DNA from: Candidatus Freyarchaeota archaeon
GTDB taxonomy: Archaea; Asgardarchaeota; Jordiarchaeia; Jordiarchaeales; Jordiarchaeaceae
Direction: 5' to 3'
Assembly: GCA_030587365.1 (NCBI GenBank)
Contig: JAUQZE010000027.1
Coordinates: forward strand, 386,509-450,508
Length of the DNA: 64,000 nt
Shown here: piece after piece, positions 26,456-35,492 of the stretch
How the letters are laid out: each line of letters opens with the position of its first letter
How positions within the stretch are numbered: the first letter of the stretch is position 1
Made by a program: the position numbers and the translations under genes
The notes under the pieces: generated by a model
Told to the model about the DNA's origin: nothing
The model's input: the letters and a program-made list of their open reading frames with translations, nothing else
The model's database searches: none

Positions 26456-27023
26456 AGCTTAGTTTGAATATTTTTACTCATAATTACTTATTTCGGCAAA
26501 TTTATAAATATTTTGGAATAGAAAAGTAACTTATTTTAACATAAAATTCTGAAAACGATAATGCTAAATCCTAAAAAAGCTATGCGACTATACTTATTAT
26601 ACGTTAACTGTTCTAATACTGAAAAAAAGGTAATTTCAACGATTTTACTTATTAAAAATTTCAATTCTAACGAAATCAGCACCCAAAAAACGAAAAATAG
26701 CAGAGATCAGGCGTTAAAATTTTCAAAAATAATTCTAATCGTAAAAAATGGAAAATAAAATACTATTTTAGGAAAAAATGAGTACAAAAGAAGTAAAAAA
26801 GTAGAGTAACAATGCTAATTTTTTCCTATAAACGTACCATAAGGTTTTTAAGTGCATATTTTTGGTATCGCGGGGGGAATAATTTAGGAATTATCTTTCC
26901 CAAAAACGTACTTTTTCACAGAGATTTCGCAATAAAAATCGTATTTTAAATGCCGAAATTTGCTAATTTCAAACCTCCCTATACTATTATATAGAGAAAA
27001 ATCGTGAAAAAAAGGTGAAAAAA
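26456..27023. other. Long AT-rich intergenic region
   Basis: About 570 bp. A 65-codon plus-strand frame (26561-26758) is compositionally biased and not convincing. CGTACC/CGTACT sextets recur (about 26834 and 26904) above a TATATAG box near 26987-26995, which probably drives the gene at 27024. Confidence 0.4.
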
Positions 27024-27587
27024 ATGAAAGTTTACGTCCCCTTAAAAGAGAAGGAAAATCCTGGACCTACTACTTGGATCGCAAAAATTGGTTTCGAATC
27101 AAATGTAGCTTTTTATGCGGTTTCTGACAGCATGGAAGAGTTATATGACTCCATAGATGAGAAAGCCAAAGAGCACTTTCCCGGACTAATGGAATTAGAA
27201 AAGAGTTTCGTTAATGTAAAAAAGACTCGTTTGGGCGAAGTTGATATACCTGAAAACCTAGTAAACTCAGCCACGAAAAAAATCGAAGAAAGCGATTTTG
27301 AGGATGTAAGAATACCTCCAAGTATTCTGGTTCCGTTAGAGCTGGAGTTGGTCCCTGTAGTGAATTTTGACCTGGAGGATGTAGACTCTGAATTCAGTCG
27401 ATTTGTTGAGGCTAGAAACATATTATCCAAGGAAGAGGTAAAATTCCTTAATAGATTGGATGGTAACTCAAAATTCAAACTGGTTGAAAAGGAAGACCAG
27501 CTAGTTTGGCAGTGTCAAACCGGTGAAGAAAAGGTAGAATACGACGCCTTCAGCGGAAAAGGACTAGTTAAAGGATTAACGAATTGA
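27024..27587 (+). CDS. Unknown protein paired with a MetF-like enzyme
   Basis: 187 residues, soluble and mixed alpha/beta, with no Cys motif. The N-terminal part (KENPGPTTWIAKIGFESNVAFYAVSDSMEELYDSIDEKAKEHFPG) looks like a small binding domain. ATG 27024 has AAGGTG 6 nt upstream. It lies 18 bp upstream of the MetF-like gene, so it is co-transcribed. Family not recognised. It could be a regulatory or structural partner of that enzyme. Confidence 0.6.
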   Translation: MKVYVPLKEKENPGPTTWIAKIGFESNVAFYAVSDSMEELYDSIDEKAKEHFPGLMELEKSFVNVKKTRLGEVDIPENLVNSATKKIEESDFEDVRIPPSILVPLELELVPVVNFDLEDVDSEFSRFVEARNILSKEEVKFLNRLDGNSKFKLVEKEDQLVWQCQTGEEKVEYDAFSGKGLVKGLTN

Positions 27588-27605
27588 ACGGAGGGAAAAA
27601 AAAGG

Positions 27606-28436
27606 ATGATACGTGAAAAAATGGCCCAGGGAGAATTCGTGACTGTAGCGTTATTTGACCCACCTGAGGAGATCAACAATTCCAAATTTCTCCAAGAGGT
27701 GGAGGCTTTCAGAGATTTTGTTGACGCTATTATGGTTCCTGATTCAACTAATGAATATGTCCACATGAGTCCTATTATTCCCTGCATGCATCTTGCCCAG
27801 TTTAATGTGGAACCTATCATGGAAATCGCTTATGGGCGTAGAAGCGAAAAAGCCGTTTTTTCCGATGTCCTAGCAGCATTATCTGTGGGAATCCGAAACA
27901 TAGTGTTTGTAGCAAAAAATGATGATGAAGTGTACATTGAAAAAAATATCCTTGAGGTCATAAAAGAAGTTCGAAAAATGGTAAATGAGCTGGACTTCAG
28001 TAATTCAGAAGAGCGGATAAACCTTAATATTGGTCTCTCTGTGAATCCATTAACCGAAGAAAGGGTTGACTTTAAAGAGGCCAAAGAAGCAGGCGTAGAC
28101 TTCATAACCGCATTTGAAACCTATGATCCAGGTCTCATATTTGATATTCTTCATCGAGCAAGAGAGGCAGGTCTATACGTGATAATGAAGATCGGCGTAT
28201 TCACTTCCTTCAACCAAGCCAAATTCGCACACAAATTTATACCAGAACTATCCGTACCCGAAGAACTCTTAGACAAACTATCTAATACTGAAGACCAGTT
28301 AGAAGAGGGCGTCGAATACGCAAGAGAACACATAAAAACCTTAACGGAGCTGGGTGCCGACGGAGTATGCCTTATGCCCTGCAATGAACCAAAAGCCTAC
28401 GAGAAGCTTCACAATATCCTAAATCTCAGCGCCTAA
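27606..28436 (+). CDS. MetF-like methylenetetrahydrofolate reductase family protein, divergent
   Basis: 276-residue TIM barrel with the MetF layout: DFVDAIMVPDSTNEYVHMSPIIPCMHL, PIMEIAYGRRSEKAVFSDVLAALSVGIRNIVFVAKND, a conserved GLSVNP strand and FITAFETYDPGLIFDILHRAREAG. It is paralogous to the MetF at 31338 but lacks that protein's LTGDHT motif (VFVAKNDD instead), so the substrate or cofactor may differ. It probably acts on a C1 carrier, the folate or methanopterin branch unknown. It is co-transcribed with the gene 18 bp upstream. Confidence 0.7.
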   Translation: MIREKMAQGEFVTVALFDPPEEINNSKFLQEVEAFRDFVDAIMVPDSTNEYVHMSPIIPCMHLAQFNVEPIMEIAYGRRSEKAVFSDVLAALSVGIRNIVFVAKNDDEVYIEKNILEVIKEVRKMVNELDFSNSEERINLNIGLSVNPLTEERVDFKEAKEAGVDFITAFETYDPGLIFDILHRAREAGLYVIMKIGVFTSFNQAKFAHKFIPELSVPEELLDKLSNTEDQLEEGVEYAREHIKTLTELGADGVCLMPCNEPKAYEKLHNILNLSA

Positions 28437-28908
28437 ACTAATATTTGACCTCTAATTTTCTCTCTCTTTTTATAAAATATTTTTAGAAAGTTATAATAAG
28501 CTTCTAATGTTTAGTCCCAATTCTTCCCAAAAACGGAATTATTAGGCAAAAAATAATCATTTTTTGCTATTTTTCCGATTTCTATTATCTGAAAGCGTAA
28601 GTAAGTGTTCATCTCAGTTCATTATATCCCGATTTTAGGAAAAAATAACACCGTAATATCTCTTTTTCTTATATATTTTATTGAAATTTTTTTGATTTTT
28701 CGGAAAATTTCTCTCAAAATCGATTCTTTTAGCGTGTTTTTCTTCCGTTTTTAATTACTTTTACCCATTTAAAACTATTATTCCTTAACTATTTAGCCTT
28801 TTAATTTTCCTAATTTTCGGATTCCTATTTCCTAATACGTGACATTTACTTTATAAGTAAAAAGAGTTCAAAACTATCTTAGACAAAGGAAGGAGGTAGA
28901 AACAAAAA
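28437..28908. other. Long AT-rich intergenic region, nothing recognised
   Basis: About 470 bp, very AT-rich with poly-T runs. T-rich stretches after 28440 could act as a terminator. No gene is seen. Confidence 0.4.
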
Positions 28909-29220
28909 ATGATGTCATTCTCGAAGGAAAAACTGGCTGCTGTTGAGCTCGCTGAGCTCGTCAGCATGGTAGATGTAAAAGTGAGAGAAAACCTAGTGGA
29001 AGATCTAATAGACGCTATACTAGAAACCAAAAACCCTGAAGCTATGCCCCAAGAATATGCAAGAGGCGTCCTACAACTCTGGAGACGCGGAAAGCTAGAA
29101 TCAAACAACGGATTAAAATTACTCCTCAAAGCAGCGTTGAGTGTGGAACCCGGAAAAACCGCGGAGGTTTTCGAGAACTACGGATGCAAAGAAATAGCAG
29201 ATTACATAAGAAGCCCATAA
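28909..29220 (+). CDS. Small helical protein upstream of mer
   Basis: 103 residues, predicted all-helical (SKEKLAAVELAELVSMVDVKVRENLVEDLIDAILETKNPEAMPQEYARGVLQLWRRGKL...). It lies 64 bp upstream of mer on the same strand with GGAGG upstream of its start. No family recognised. A regulatory or chaperone role for the adjacent C1 enzyme is only a positional guess. Confidence 0.6.
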   Translation: MMSFSKEKLAAVELAELVSMVDVKVRENLVEDLIDAILETKNPEAMPQEYARGVLQLWRRGKLESNNGLKLLLKAALSVEPGKTAEVFENYGCKEIADYIRSP

Positions 29221-29284
29221 TTTTCTCTCATACTATTCCAAATTGTAGAACCTCAAAAAAATAAATTTTAAGGAAGAAATAAAA

Positions 29285-30277
29285 ATGGTGAAACTGGGAA
29301 TTGAGCTTGTACCCCAACAGAAGATTGATAAAATAGTCGAATACATAAAGCAAGCCGAAGAACACAATTTCGACTTCGCTTGGATCACCGATCACTATAA
29401 CAACCGTAATACCTATGTCACTCTCGCTATGGCTGCGGTGCAGACACAAAAAATCAAAATTGGAACCGGTGTAACAAATCCCTTTCTGGTAAACCCGGCA
29501 GTAACCGCCTCAGCCATAGCCTCTATCCACGAGGTCTCAAATGGGAGGGCGATCATGGGGATTGGAGCGGGGGACTCTACAACCCTAAAACAATTAGGGG
29601 TGGAATGGAAAAAACCATTAACCGCCGTCCAAGAAACAATAACCATTGTCAAAAAACTGTGGGCAGGGGAAACCGTCCACCATGAAGGGGAAGTATTCAA
29701 CATCAAAAACGCCCGTTTAAACTTCAAAAACAAGTTAGGACCAATTCCAATTTATGTGGGCGCTCAAGGACCAAAAATGTTATCCCTAGCAGTCGAAATG
29801 GGAGACGGAGCACTAATAAACGCTTCACACCCCGTTGACATCGAACCATCCACAACAACAATAAAAGAAGAACTAGCAAAAGGCAACTCTCATGATTTCG
29901 ACATCGCCGCCTACACCAGCTTCTCACTAGCAGACACTCAAGAAGAAGCCAAAAAACTCGCCGCCCCCGTAGTAGCCTTCATAGTAGCAGCAACCCCGGC
30001 TATAGTACTTGAAAGACACGAAATCTCAGAAGAAAATGCAAACAAAATAAGAGAACTACTAGGACAGGGAAAAATCCCCCAAGCATTCGCCGCGGTAACA
30101 GAAGATATGATAGACGCCTTCTCAATCTCCGGAACAAAAGAAATCTGCACAGAAAAAATGATCGACCTCAAAGAAATCGGAGTATCACAACTCGTAGTCG
30201 GATCACCCATCGCAGAAGACAAAACCAAAGCCATAAAAATCATAGGAGACGAAATCCTACCCGCCCTAAAGCAATAA
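29285..30277 (+). CDS. mer: F420-dependent methylene-tetrahydromethanopterin reductase
   Basis: 330-residue bacterial-luciferase-like TIM barrel. It reduces methylene-H4MPT to methyl-H4MPT with reduced F420. Mer-typical segments are MVKLGIELVPQQKIDKIVEYIKQAEE, ITDHYNNRNTYVTLAMAA, IGTGVTNPFLVNPAVTASAIASIHEVSNGRAIMGIGAGD and IPIYVGAQGPKML. The length is right for the family. Together with MetVF downstream it indicates a reductive C1 (Wood-Ljungdahl-type) route. It could in principle be another F420-dependent luciferase-like oxidoreductase, but the match to Mer is good. Confidence 0.88.
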   Translation: MVKLGIELVPQQKIDKIVEYIKQAEEHNFDFAWITDHYNNRNTYVTLAMAAVQTQKIKIGTGVTNPFLVNPAVTASAIASIHEVSNGRAIMGIGAGDSTTLKQLGVEWKKPLTAVQETITIVKKLWAGETVHHEGEVFNIKNARLNFKNKLGPIPIYVGAQGPKMLSLAVEMGDGALINASHPVDIEPSTTTIKEELAKGNSHDFDIAAYTSFSLADTQEEAKKLAAPVVAFIVAATPAIVLERHEISEENANKIRELLGQGKIPQAFAAVTEDMIDAFSISGTKEICTEKMIDLKEIGVSQLVVGSPIAEDKTKAIKIIGDEILPALKQ

Positions 30278-30674
30278 ATTTTTTTTAACCAATCCTAAAA
30301 CTCACCCTCATCCACTCTATTAAAGGTTACATTCCCTCTATTACTCTTTAACTAATAACAAAATGGAAATAGTCTACTCACATCTTTTTCAAAAATAATC
30401 ACAAAAAAGATTAATACTTATTTTCTCTTTTCACAATAAAACCTTCATAAAACTCTATTTTTTAAAAAAACGAATTCTTATGGTTAGACTAAATCAAAAC
30501 TAATTTTCCCGGATAGGAATCAGTTTAAAACCTATAAAGAAGCTTCCTTATTTATAATATCGTTGCAACTTACAACCTGTAAACATACAGTCAAAAATAT
30601 ATACTCCTTCATAACCGTAAACACGGGCAAAAACATCAAGCCCCACGCCCAAAAAAAGGAGGCATGCAACAAGA
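30278..30674. other. Intergenic region
   Basis: About 400 bp between two plus-strand genes. AT-rich. A TATAAT-like box near 30552-30559 could drive metV. Nothing else recognised. Confidence 0.35.
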
Positions 30675-31319
30675 ATGATAATCACGAAAGTAAAAACCGA
30701 CGAAGAACTCAAAGAAGCTTTAGAACCATTCAACAAACTAGCAGTCGTAGGCTGCGGAACTTGTGCAACTTTGTGCCAGACTGGTGGTGACGAGCAGGTT
30801 AAGGCTATGGTTCAGAGGTTAACGGATATGGGTAAGGAAGTTACTGGTTCGATTGTTATTGAGAGTCCCTGTGACTTGAGGATTGATAAGCGTGATTTGA
30901 AGAGAATTGGTAACGCATTGTCTGATGCTGATGCTCTTCTCGTGTTGTCATGTGGAGTTGGAGTCCAAGTCGTGGGAGAAGCCAGTGATAAAATCACCCT
31001 AGCAGCATTAGACACAGTGTTCATAGGTGAGGTTGAGCGAATCGGTAAATTCTTTGAGATGTGCAGAGCCTGTGGAGCTTGCATTCTAAACGAAACGGGA
31101 GGAATTTGTCCAATAACCCGATGTGCAAAACACTTACTGAACGGTCCTTGCGGCGGGATGCACGAAGGAAAATGCGAGGTTGGAACTGACAAAGACTGCG
31201 CATGGATACTCATCTATAATCGGCTCAAAGAACAGGGTAGAGACGAGCTTTTCACCAAGTTCAGAGAACCCCGAGACTACAGCGTAAAAGCTGGACCAGC
31301 CGAAATCATATGGAAATAG
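30675..31319 (+). CDS. metV: MetV-like zinc/Fe-S partner of methylene-THF reductase
   Basis: 214 residues of the MTHFR C-terminal (MetV) family. N-terminal VVGCGTCATLCQTGG, a central VLSCGVGVQVV strand, then CRACGACILNETGGICPITRCAKHLLNGPCGG with many Cys. In acetogens MetV forms a complex with MetF and passes electrons to it. It lies 18 bp upstream of metF with a clear Shine-Dalgarno between them. Confidence 0.85.
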   Translation: MIITKVKTDEELKEALEPFNKLAVVGCGTCATLCQTGGDEQVKAMVQRLTDMGKEVTGSIVIESPCDLRIDKRDLKRIGNALSDADALLVLSCGVGVQVVGEASDKITLAALDTVFIGEVERIGKFFEMCRACGACILNETGGICPITRCAKHLLNGPCGGMHEGKCEVGTDKDCAWILIYNRLKEQGRDELFTKFREPRDYSVKAGPAEIIWK

Positions 31320-31337
31320 AAAGGAGGCTAAAAGAAG

Positions 31338-32261
31338 ATGACACCAATAAAAGAAGTGTATAGTAAGCTTGGACAGAGTTTCAAGGCAGGCAAATGGACT
31401 TGGACTGGAGAGATAGAACCCGAAAAAACAACCAATCTAGAAGAGGTAATTCACACCGCCAAACTGCTCGCAGGACAGGTGGTTGCAGCCAACGTTACAG
31501 ACAACCCGCAATCTTTCGGATGTATGAACAGCCTAGTTCCATCATACCTCATCCAGAAGGAAGCAGGACTAGAAGCCATATGGCAGGTGACCTGCCGAGA
31601 CAGAAACCGCCTCGGACTGTTATCTGACATACTCGCAGCAGGCAACCTGGGAATCAAAAACATACTCGCACTAACAGGAGACCACACTGCCTCAGGAGAC
31701 AACCCTCAATCCATGCCCGTATTCGACATAGACTCCGCCCAACTCGTATACATGATTAAAAAAATCATGGAAGGTAAAGACCTAGCAGGAAACGAAATCG
31801 AAAATCCCCCAAAATTCCACATCGGAGTCGCAGGCGCGCCGGGAGCGGATCCCTTTGAGCCAGAAATCCTAAAAATCGAACGCAAAATCAAGGTAGGCGG
31901 CGAGTTCATCCAAACCCAGGTAGTCTTTGACATGGAAGTAGCAAAGAAATTCTTGGACGCGGTCAAGTATCTTAATGTGCCTACTCTGATTGGGATTTGT
32001 CCACTGAAGTCTTTCAAGATGGCCAAGTGGATGGACGAGTTCTGCCCAGGAATTTTTGTTCCTCCAGAAATTTTGGAATCTTTACAAAAGATTCAAGAGG
32101 CTCCCAAAGAAGAACGACGAGAGAAGACTGATCGATGGAATCTTGAGTTTTTCGAAGACTGGCTAAAAGAGCTTAAGAGCACAACCAGCGCAGCGGGGTG
32201 CCACATAATGGCTGTGGGCTTTGAGTACATTGTTGCTGATATAGTTAAATTGATAAAATAA
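31338..32261 (+). CDS. metF: Methylenetetrahydrofolate reductase
   Basis: 307-residue TIM barrel of the MetF family: WTGEIEPEKTTNLEEVI (Glu for protonation), VTDNP, WQVTCRDRNR, LALTGDHT (flavin-binding motif) and FHIGVAGAPGA. It reduces methylene-tetrahydropterin to the methyl form with MetV as redox partner. Its presence beside mer means two different pterin-reductase types are encoded within 2 kb. Confidence 0.9.
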   Translation: MTPIKEVYSKLGQSFKAGKWTWTGEIEPEKTTNLEEVIHTAKLLAGQVVAANVTDNPQSFGCMNSLVPSYLIQKEAGLEAIWQVTCRDRNRLGLLSDILAAGNLGIKNILALTGDHTASGDNPQSMPVFDIDSAQLVYMIKKIMEGKDLAGNEIENPPKFHIGVAGAPGADPFEPEILKIERKIKVGGEFIQTQVVFDMEVAKKFLDAVKYLNVPTLIGICPLKSFKMAKWMDEFCPGIFVPPEILESLQKIQEAPKEERREKTDRWNLEFFEDWLKELKSTTSAAGCHIMAVGFEYIVADIVKLIK

Positions 32262-32371
32262 ACTCCCTCCCTCTTTTTTAATCTTTACTCTCCTTTTTTA
32301 TTACCAAGATCAAAAATTATCAACATTACCTAGCAAGAGGCTGGACACTATTTTCCCGTCACACCTGATAT

Positions 32372-33109
32372 TTATTTTTGGTTTAGGAAATCTGAGAGTT
32401 TGTCTATTTTTTCGATTCCTTTTGTGTATATTGGTGATTTTATGGGCGGAGCAATTCCTGTTCCCGTCATTTTCGGCGGGATTAACTTGTAGGCTGGGTT
32501 TGGTGTCCACTGATGACCCTTTTTTGTCTTTATAAGGTAATATGCTGCCCCCCTGGCTTTTTTAATTAGTTCGTAGAATGAGTGAAACTTGTTCGAGACC
32601 CAATTTGCCATGACTAGCGTTTCCGGTCCCTTATTTATTGTTACGTGACCGTGTAGAGGGGGTGATACCCAGAGTTGGCCGGTCTTTGTTTCTGTTGCCG
32701 TGAAAACTTCTATTTTGAGGGGATCTTCGTTACTCATTTTTTGTGAGACGTAGATTGCAGTTCCGTAAAGTACACCGTATATTTCGGGATAAGAATCTGG
32801 GTGATAGTGCCCAGAGGTTTTTCCGTACTCGTCTCCCAGCAGGAAGGCTTTCATTACGGTTATGTCGAATCGCACACTGTACTTTGCAATTAAGGATCTG
32901 TGTTCCTGGAGAGCAATGTCTCTGTACATCCAGTAAGCAATCTCCCCCGTATGAACTTCTAGGTCTCGGCTTCTAGCTACCTTGGAGAGATCGCCTAGGG
33001 TTCTAACGCTTGGTTCTGGAAGCTCCAATTCCTCTGAATCTGAAATCAGCCTATTTGTTCTTCTATCAAAACTTATGGGAAGACCCGAAACTCTCTTTAA
33101 ACTAACCAT
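32372..33109 (-). CDS. pgiA: Cupin-type phosphoglucose isomerase
   Basis: 245 residues. The metal site of archaeal cupin-type PGI is visible as KTSGHYHPDSYPEIYGVLYG (His-x-His ... Glu) and HGHVTINKGPETLVMANW (His). It interconverts glucose-6-phosphate and fructose-6-phosphate in gluconeogenesis/glycolysis. The protein is somewhat longer than the ~190-residue Pyrococcus enzyme because of extra N-terminal residues. Monocistronic. Confidence 0.88.
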   Translation of the reverse strand: MVSLKRVSGLPISFDRRTNRLISDSEELELPEPSVRTLGDLSKVARSRDLEVHTGEIAYWMYRDIALQEHRSLIAKYSVRFDITVMKAFLLGDEYGKTSGHYHPDSYPEIYGVLYGTAIYVSQKMSNEDPLKIEVFTATETKTGQLWVSPPLHGHVTINKGPETLVMANWVSNKFHSFYELIKKARGAAYYLIKTKKGHQWTPNPAYKLIPPKMTGTGIAPPIKSPIYTKGIEKIDKLSDFLNQK

Positions 33110-33187
33110 CCCATTCAGCTCTAATGTGTTTATATTTTTGGTTTTTAGTGGTTGTCTGATTGGGGTTTTGGATTTTCTAGAAAGTTG

Positions 33188-33595
33188 TTACTTGATTTTT
33201 TGTAGGCATTCTTCTCTGTTTTTTAAGGCTTCTTTTGCTCTCTCGGTTTTTCCGTCTTTTTCCAGTCTCTCCGCGTACTTTTTATAGAGGTCTGCCGCCT
33301 TCTGGTAGCACTGTTTCATTTTATCTTTGTTTCCTGCTTGCTCGCAGCATTTTCCAGCTCTTTTGAAGTTATCCGCGCTAGTTCCCAGGAAGTCTTGTTC
33401 CATTAAGTTTTCTCCCAATTTTTCAAAACAGTCTGCCGCCTTTAGGAAACTCTCCCTGGCCTTTTCTTCGTTTCCAGCATCTAGGTAGCAGACTCCTGCC
33501 CATTCGAAATCGTCACCTGCTTCTGCCAAATCATTTTTTTCCAAACTGTGTTCCGCTCTTTGATAGGCTTTATCTGCCTCTTTTTTAAGACTCAC
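33188..33595 (-). CDS. TPR/SNAP-like helical repeat protein
   Basis: 135 residues of three to four TPR-like helical pairs (AYQRAEHSLEKNDLAEAGDDFEWAGVCYLDAGNEEKARESFLKAADCFEKLGE...). It acts through protein contacts with an unknown partner. Downstream of, but not clearly co-transcribed with, topoisomerase IB (about 130-bp gap). Confidence 0.75.
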   Translation of the reverse strand: MSLKKEADKAYQRAEHSLEKNDLAEAGDDFEWAGVCYLDAGNEEKARESFLKAADCFEKLGENLMEQDFLGTSADNFKRAGKCCEQAGNKDKMKQCYQKAADLYKKYAERLEKDGKTERAKEALKNREECLQKIK

Positions 33596-33721
33596 TACAT
33601 AACCCCCTATAAAGTAATAATAATATTAGGATTTTAGATATACTAAACTATTCAAATTTAAATTCTCCCTCTGCTATTAAAATCTAAATTGGCAGAGTGG
33701 GAAAAACCGCGGTGATAGTTT

Positions 33722-35218
33722 TTACTCCGTTTCTTCCTCGACCCAAGAGAATTTTCTTTGGAGGGTTTTTGGGTAGTAGTTTTTCCAATCATAGTCTACT
33801 TTTTTGCCCCATTCGTAGTACACTCTGGGGTCAATGTAGCTTTTGAGCGAGGTTGTAAGATTGTAGTTTTTGGTTTTCTTCATGCCTTCGATCTGAGCCT
33901 CTAATTCCTTTACCTTTTCCTTGGATTTTTCGGTTTTCTTTTCTTTTAGTTTTTTGAGACGTTCCTTTTTCTTTTCCAGTGAGCTTTGGAAGCCTTTGGA
34001 CACCTGCTTTTTGTGGTTGCAGATTTCGGCGGCTTTGAGGTTTGCTAATCTGGCGGTGTTTTTCTTAACATAGTCTGGGTCATCCTTTGTGGTTTCAGAT
34101 TCGTTTAGTTTGGCCTCTACTACTTGTGTAGCGTGATAGGTTCTAAAGACCTTGGCGGTCAATCCTGGCATAACCTCGTCCAGAAACTGGCTAACATTAC
34201 TCGATCTCACTCCGGCAAAAATCGCTGATTTTGCTTCCAAAATAAATTCCTCAAAGTTTTTAATCACCTCTTGCGGAAGAGTGACCTCTTTTTCCCACTG
34301 CACCGAATCTTTGCCCAGAAAATTGAATTTTGTTAATCCGTTTTCACCAATTTTAATGTGACTGGGTCTAAGTGTGGTTGCGCCGACGGTATCCGCCTCG
34401 TCCTTATCCTTCTCATCGCCCACACGAAGCTTCAACAAGTCGATAAGGTAACACACGGTAGCTATCTTTCTTCTCTTAGGGTCTTCTGATGTTAAGTTAT
34501 CCTCTATATGTTCTCTAAGCTCTTCTATCTTGTTCTCAAGCTCTCGGGCTTTGTTGAACTTTTCAATTTCTCGCCTCTGCTTTACGTGAGAGCTGTCCGA
34601 AAGCCATACATGCTTTAGTTTTCCGCGTAACTTGTCGTCCCACTTCGCCACCCACATGTAATCTGGTTCCCATACAATTTCTTTCCAGTTTCCGGGCGGT
34701 CTGGGAGCGTCGGTTGAAAGGTTTAGAACAACATCTTCTGGTTTTGGACCCCTTTTCCATTTTCCTCTCAAGGGATGTTTTCCTCTCCCCATGAAAATGC
34801 TTGAGGGTTCAGCGATATAGTTTGCGATCTCCACTTCTCTCCCATCTACGGTTACATAGCCATACTTCTCTCTGTTCATTTCACGGATTTCCTTGCGTTC
34901 CGCAGCAAGTTTCTTCTTCTCCTCCTTTGACACATTTGCTTTTCTAAGCTTCTCCTCTTCCACATACTTTACAATTTCTGAAAAATCAAAGTCTTCTCGA
35001 GAAACTTTCTCCAGACCTAAAGCTACACCAAAATCATTAAAGAAGTTTTTCGAAAAGACTGGATCCTCCACGTAAACCGTGCCCAGCTTTTTGACCCACG
35101 CCAAAGCCATCTCTTCCTGTTCCGGTTCGAGTTTAATCTTTTTTCCTTTATAAGAGATGGAGAATCCTTTAGCCTCATACTTTGGAAACAGAATGCCATT
35201 GTGGATTAACTGCTTCAC
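33722..35218 (-). CDS. top1B: Eukaryotic-type DNA topoisomerase IB
   Basis: 498 residues. The N-terminal core (MWVAKWDDKLRGKLKHVWLSDSSHVKQRREIEKFNKARELENK...) matches the eukaryotic Top1 clamp. The catalytic domain has AVGATTLRPSHIK (VGCCSLRxEH equivalent), FLGKDSVQW, KVFRTYHAT and the C-terminal TSLKSYIDPRV with catalytic Tyr at about 461. A coiled linker (about 400-440) precedes it. It relaxes supercoils through a 3'-phosphotyrosyl intermediate. Archaeal Top1B is restricted to Thaumarchaeota, Aigarchaeota, Bathyarchaeia and relatives, so this gene is a useful lineage marker. Confidence 0.93.
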   Translation of the reverse strand: MKQLIHNGILFPKYEAKGFSISYKGKKIKLEPEQEEMALAWVKKLGTVYVEDPVFSKNFFNDFGVALGLEKVSREDFDFSEIVKYVEEEKLRKANVSKEEKKKLAAERKEIREMNREKYGYVTVDGREVEIANYIAEPSSIFMGRGKHPLRGKWKRGPKPEDVVLNLSTDAPRPPGNWKEIVWEPDYMWVAKWDDKLRGKLKHVWLSDSSHVKQRREIEKFNKARELENKIEELREHIEDNLTSEDPKRRKIATVCYLIDLLKLRVGDEKDKDEADTVGATTLRPSHIKIGENGLTKFNFLGKDSVQWEKEVTLPQEVIKNFEEFILEAKSAIFAGVRSSNVSQFLDEVMPGLTAKVFRTYHATQVVEAKLNESETTKDDPDYVKKNTARLANLKAAEICNHKKQVSKGFQSSLEKKKERLKKLKEKKTEKSKEKVKELEAQIEGMKKTKNYNLTTSLKSYIDPRVYYEWGKKVDYDWKNYYPKTLQRKFSWVEEETE

Positions 35219-35492
35219 TTAGAACCACCGGCCAAATCTATTATCCTTACACTTTCTATTCGAGTCTTTGAAGTTATTGAACCTATATATGTTAAAGCCT
35301 TTATATCTCTTGTTGAAATTAAAAACCTGTTGGGAAGGAACATTTATTTCATTTATCAACCGTCCCAGTTTTACCAAACAATTGTTAATATTAAAGACTT
35401 TCGATTGATAAAAAAGGGCGCCAGGCATCTCTCTTTTGAATACTGTTTTAAATTCCCATTCCAGTTATTTCTATGTGTGAGGTTTGGTAAAA

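Noticed and set aside
26561..26758. 65-codon frame in the intergenic region before 27024
   Set aside because: Composition follows AT-rich background (Asn/Lys/Ile), no Shine-Dalgarno and no recognisable domain.
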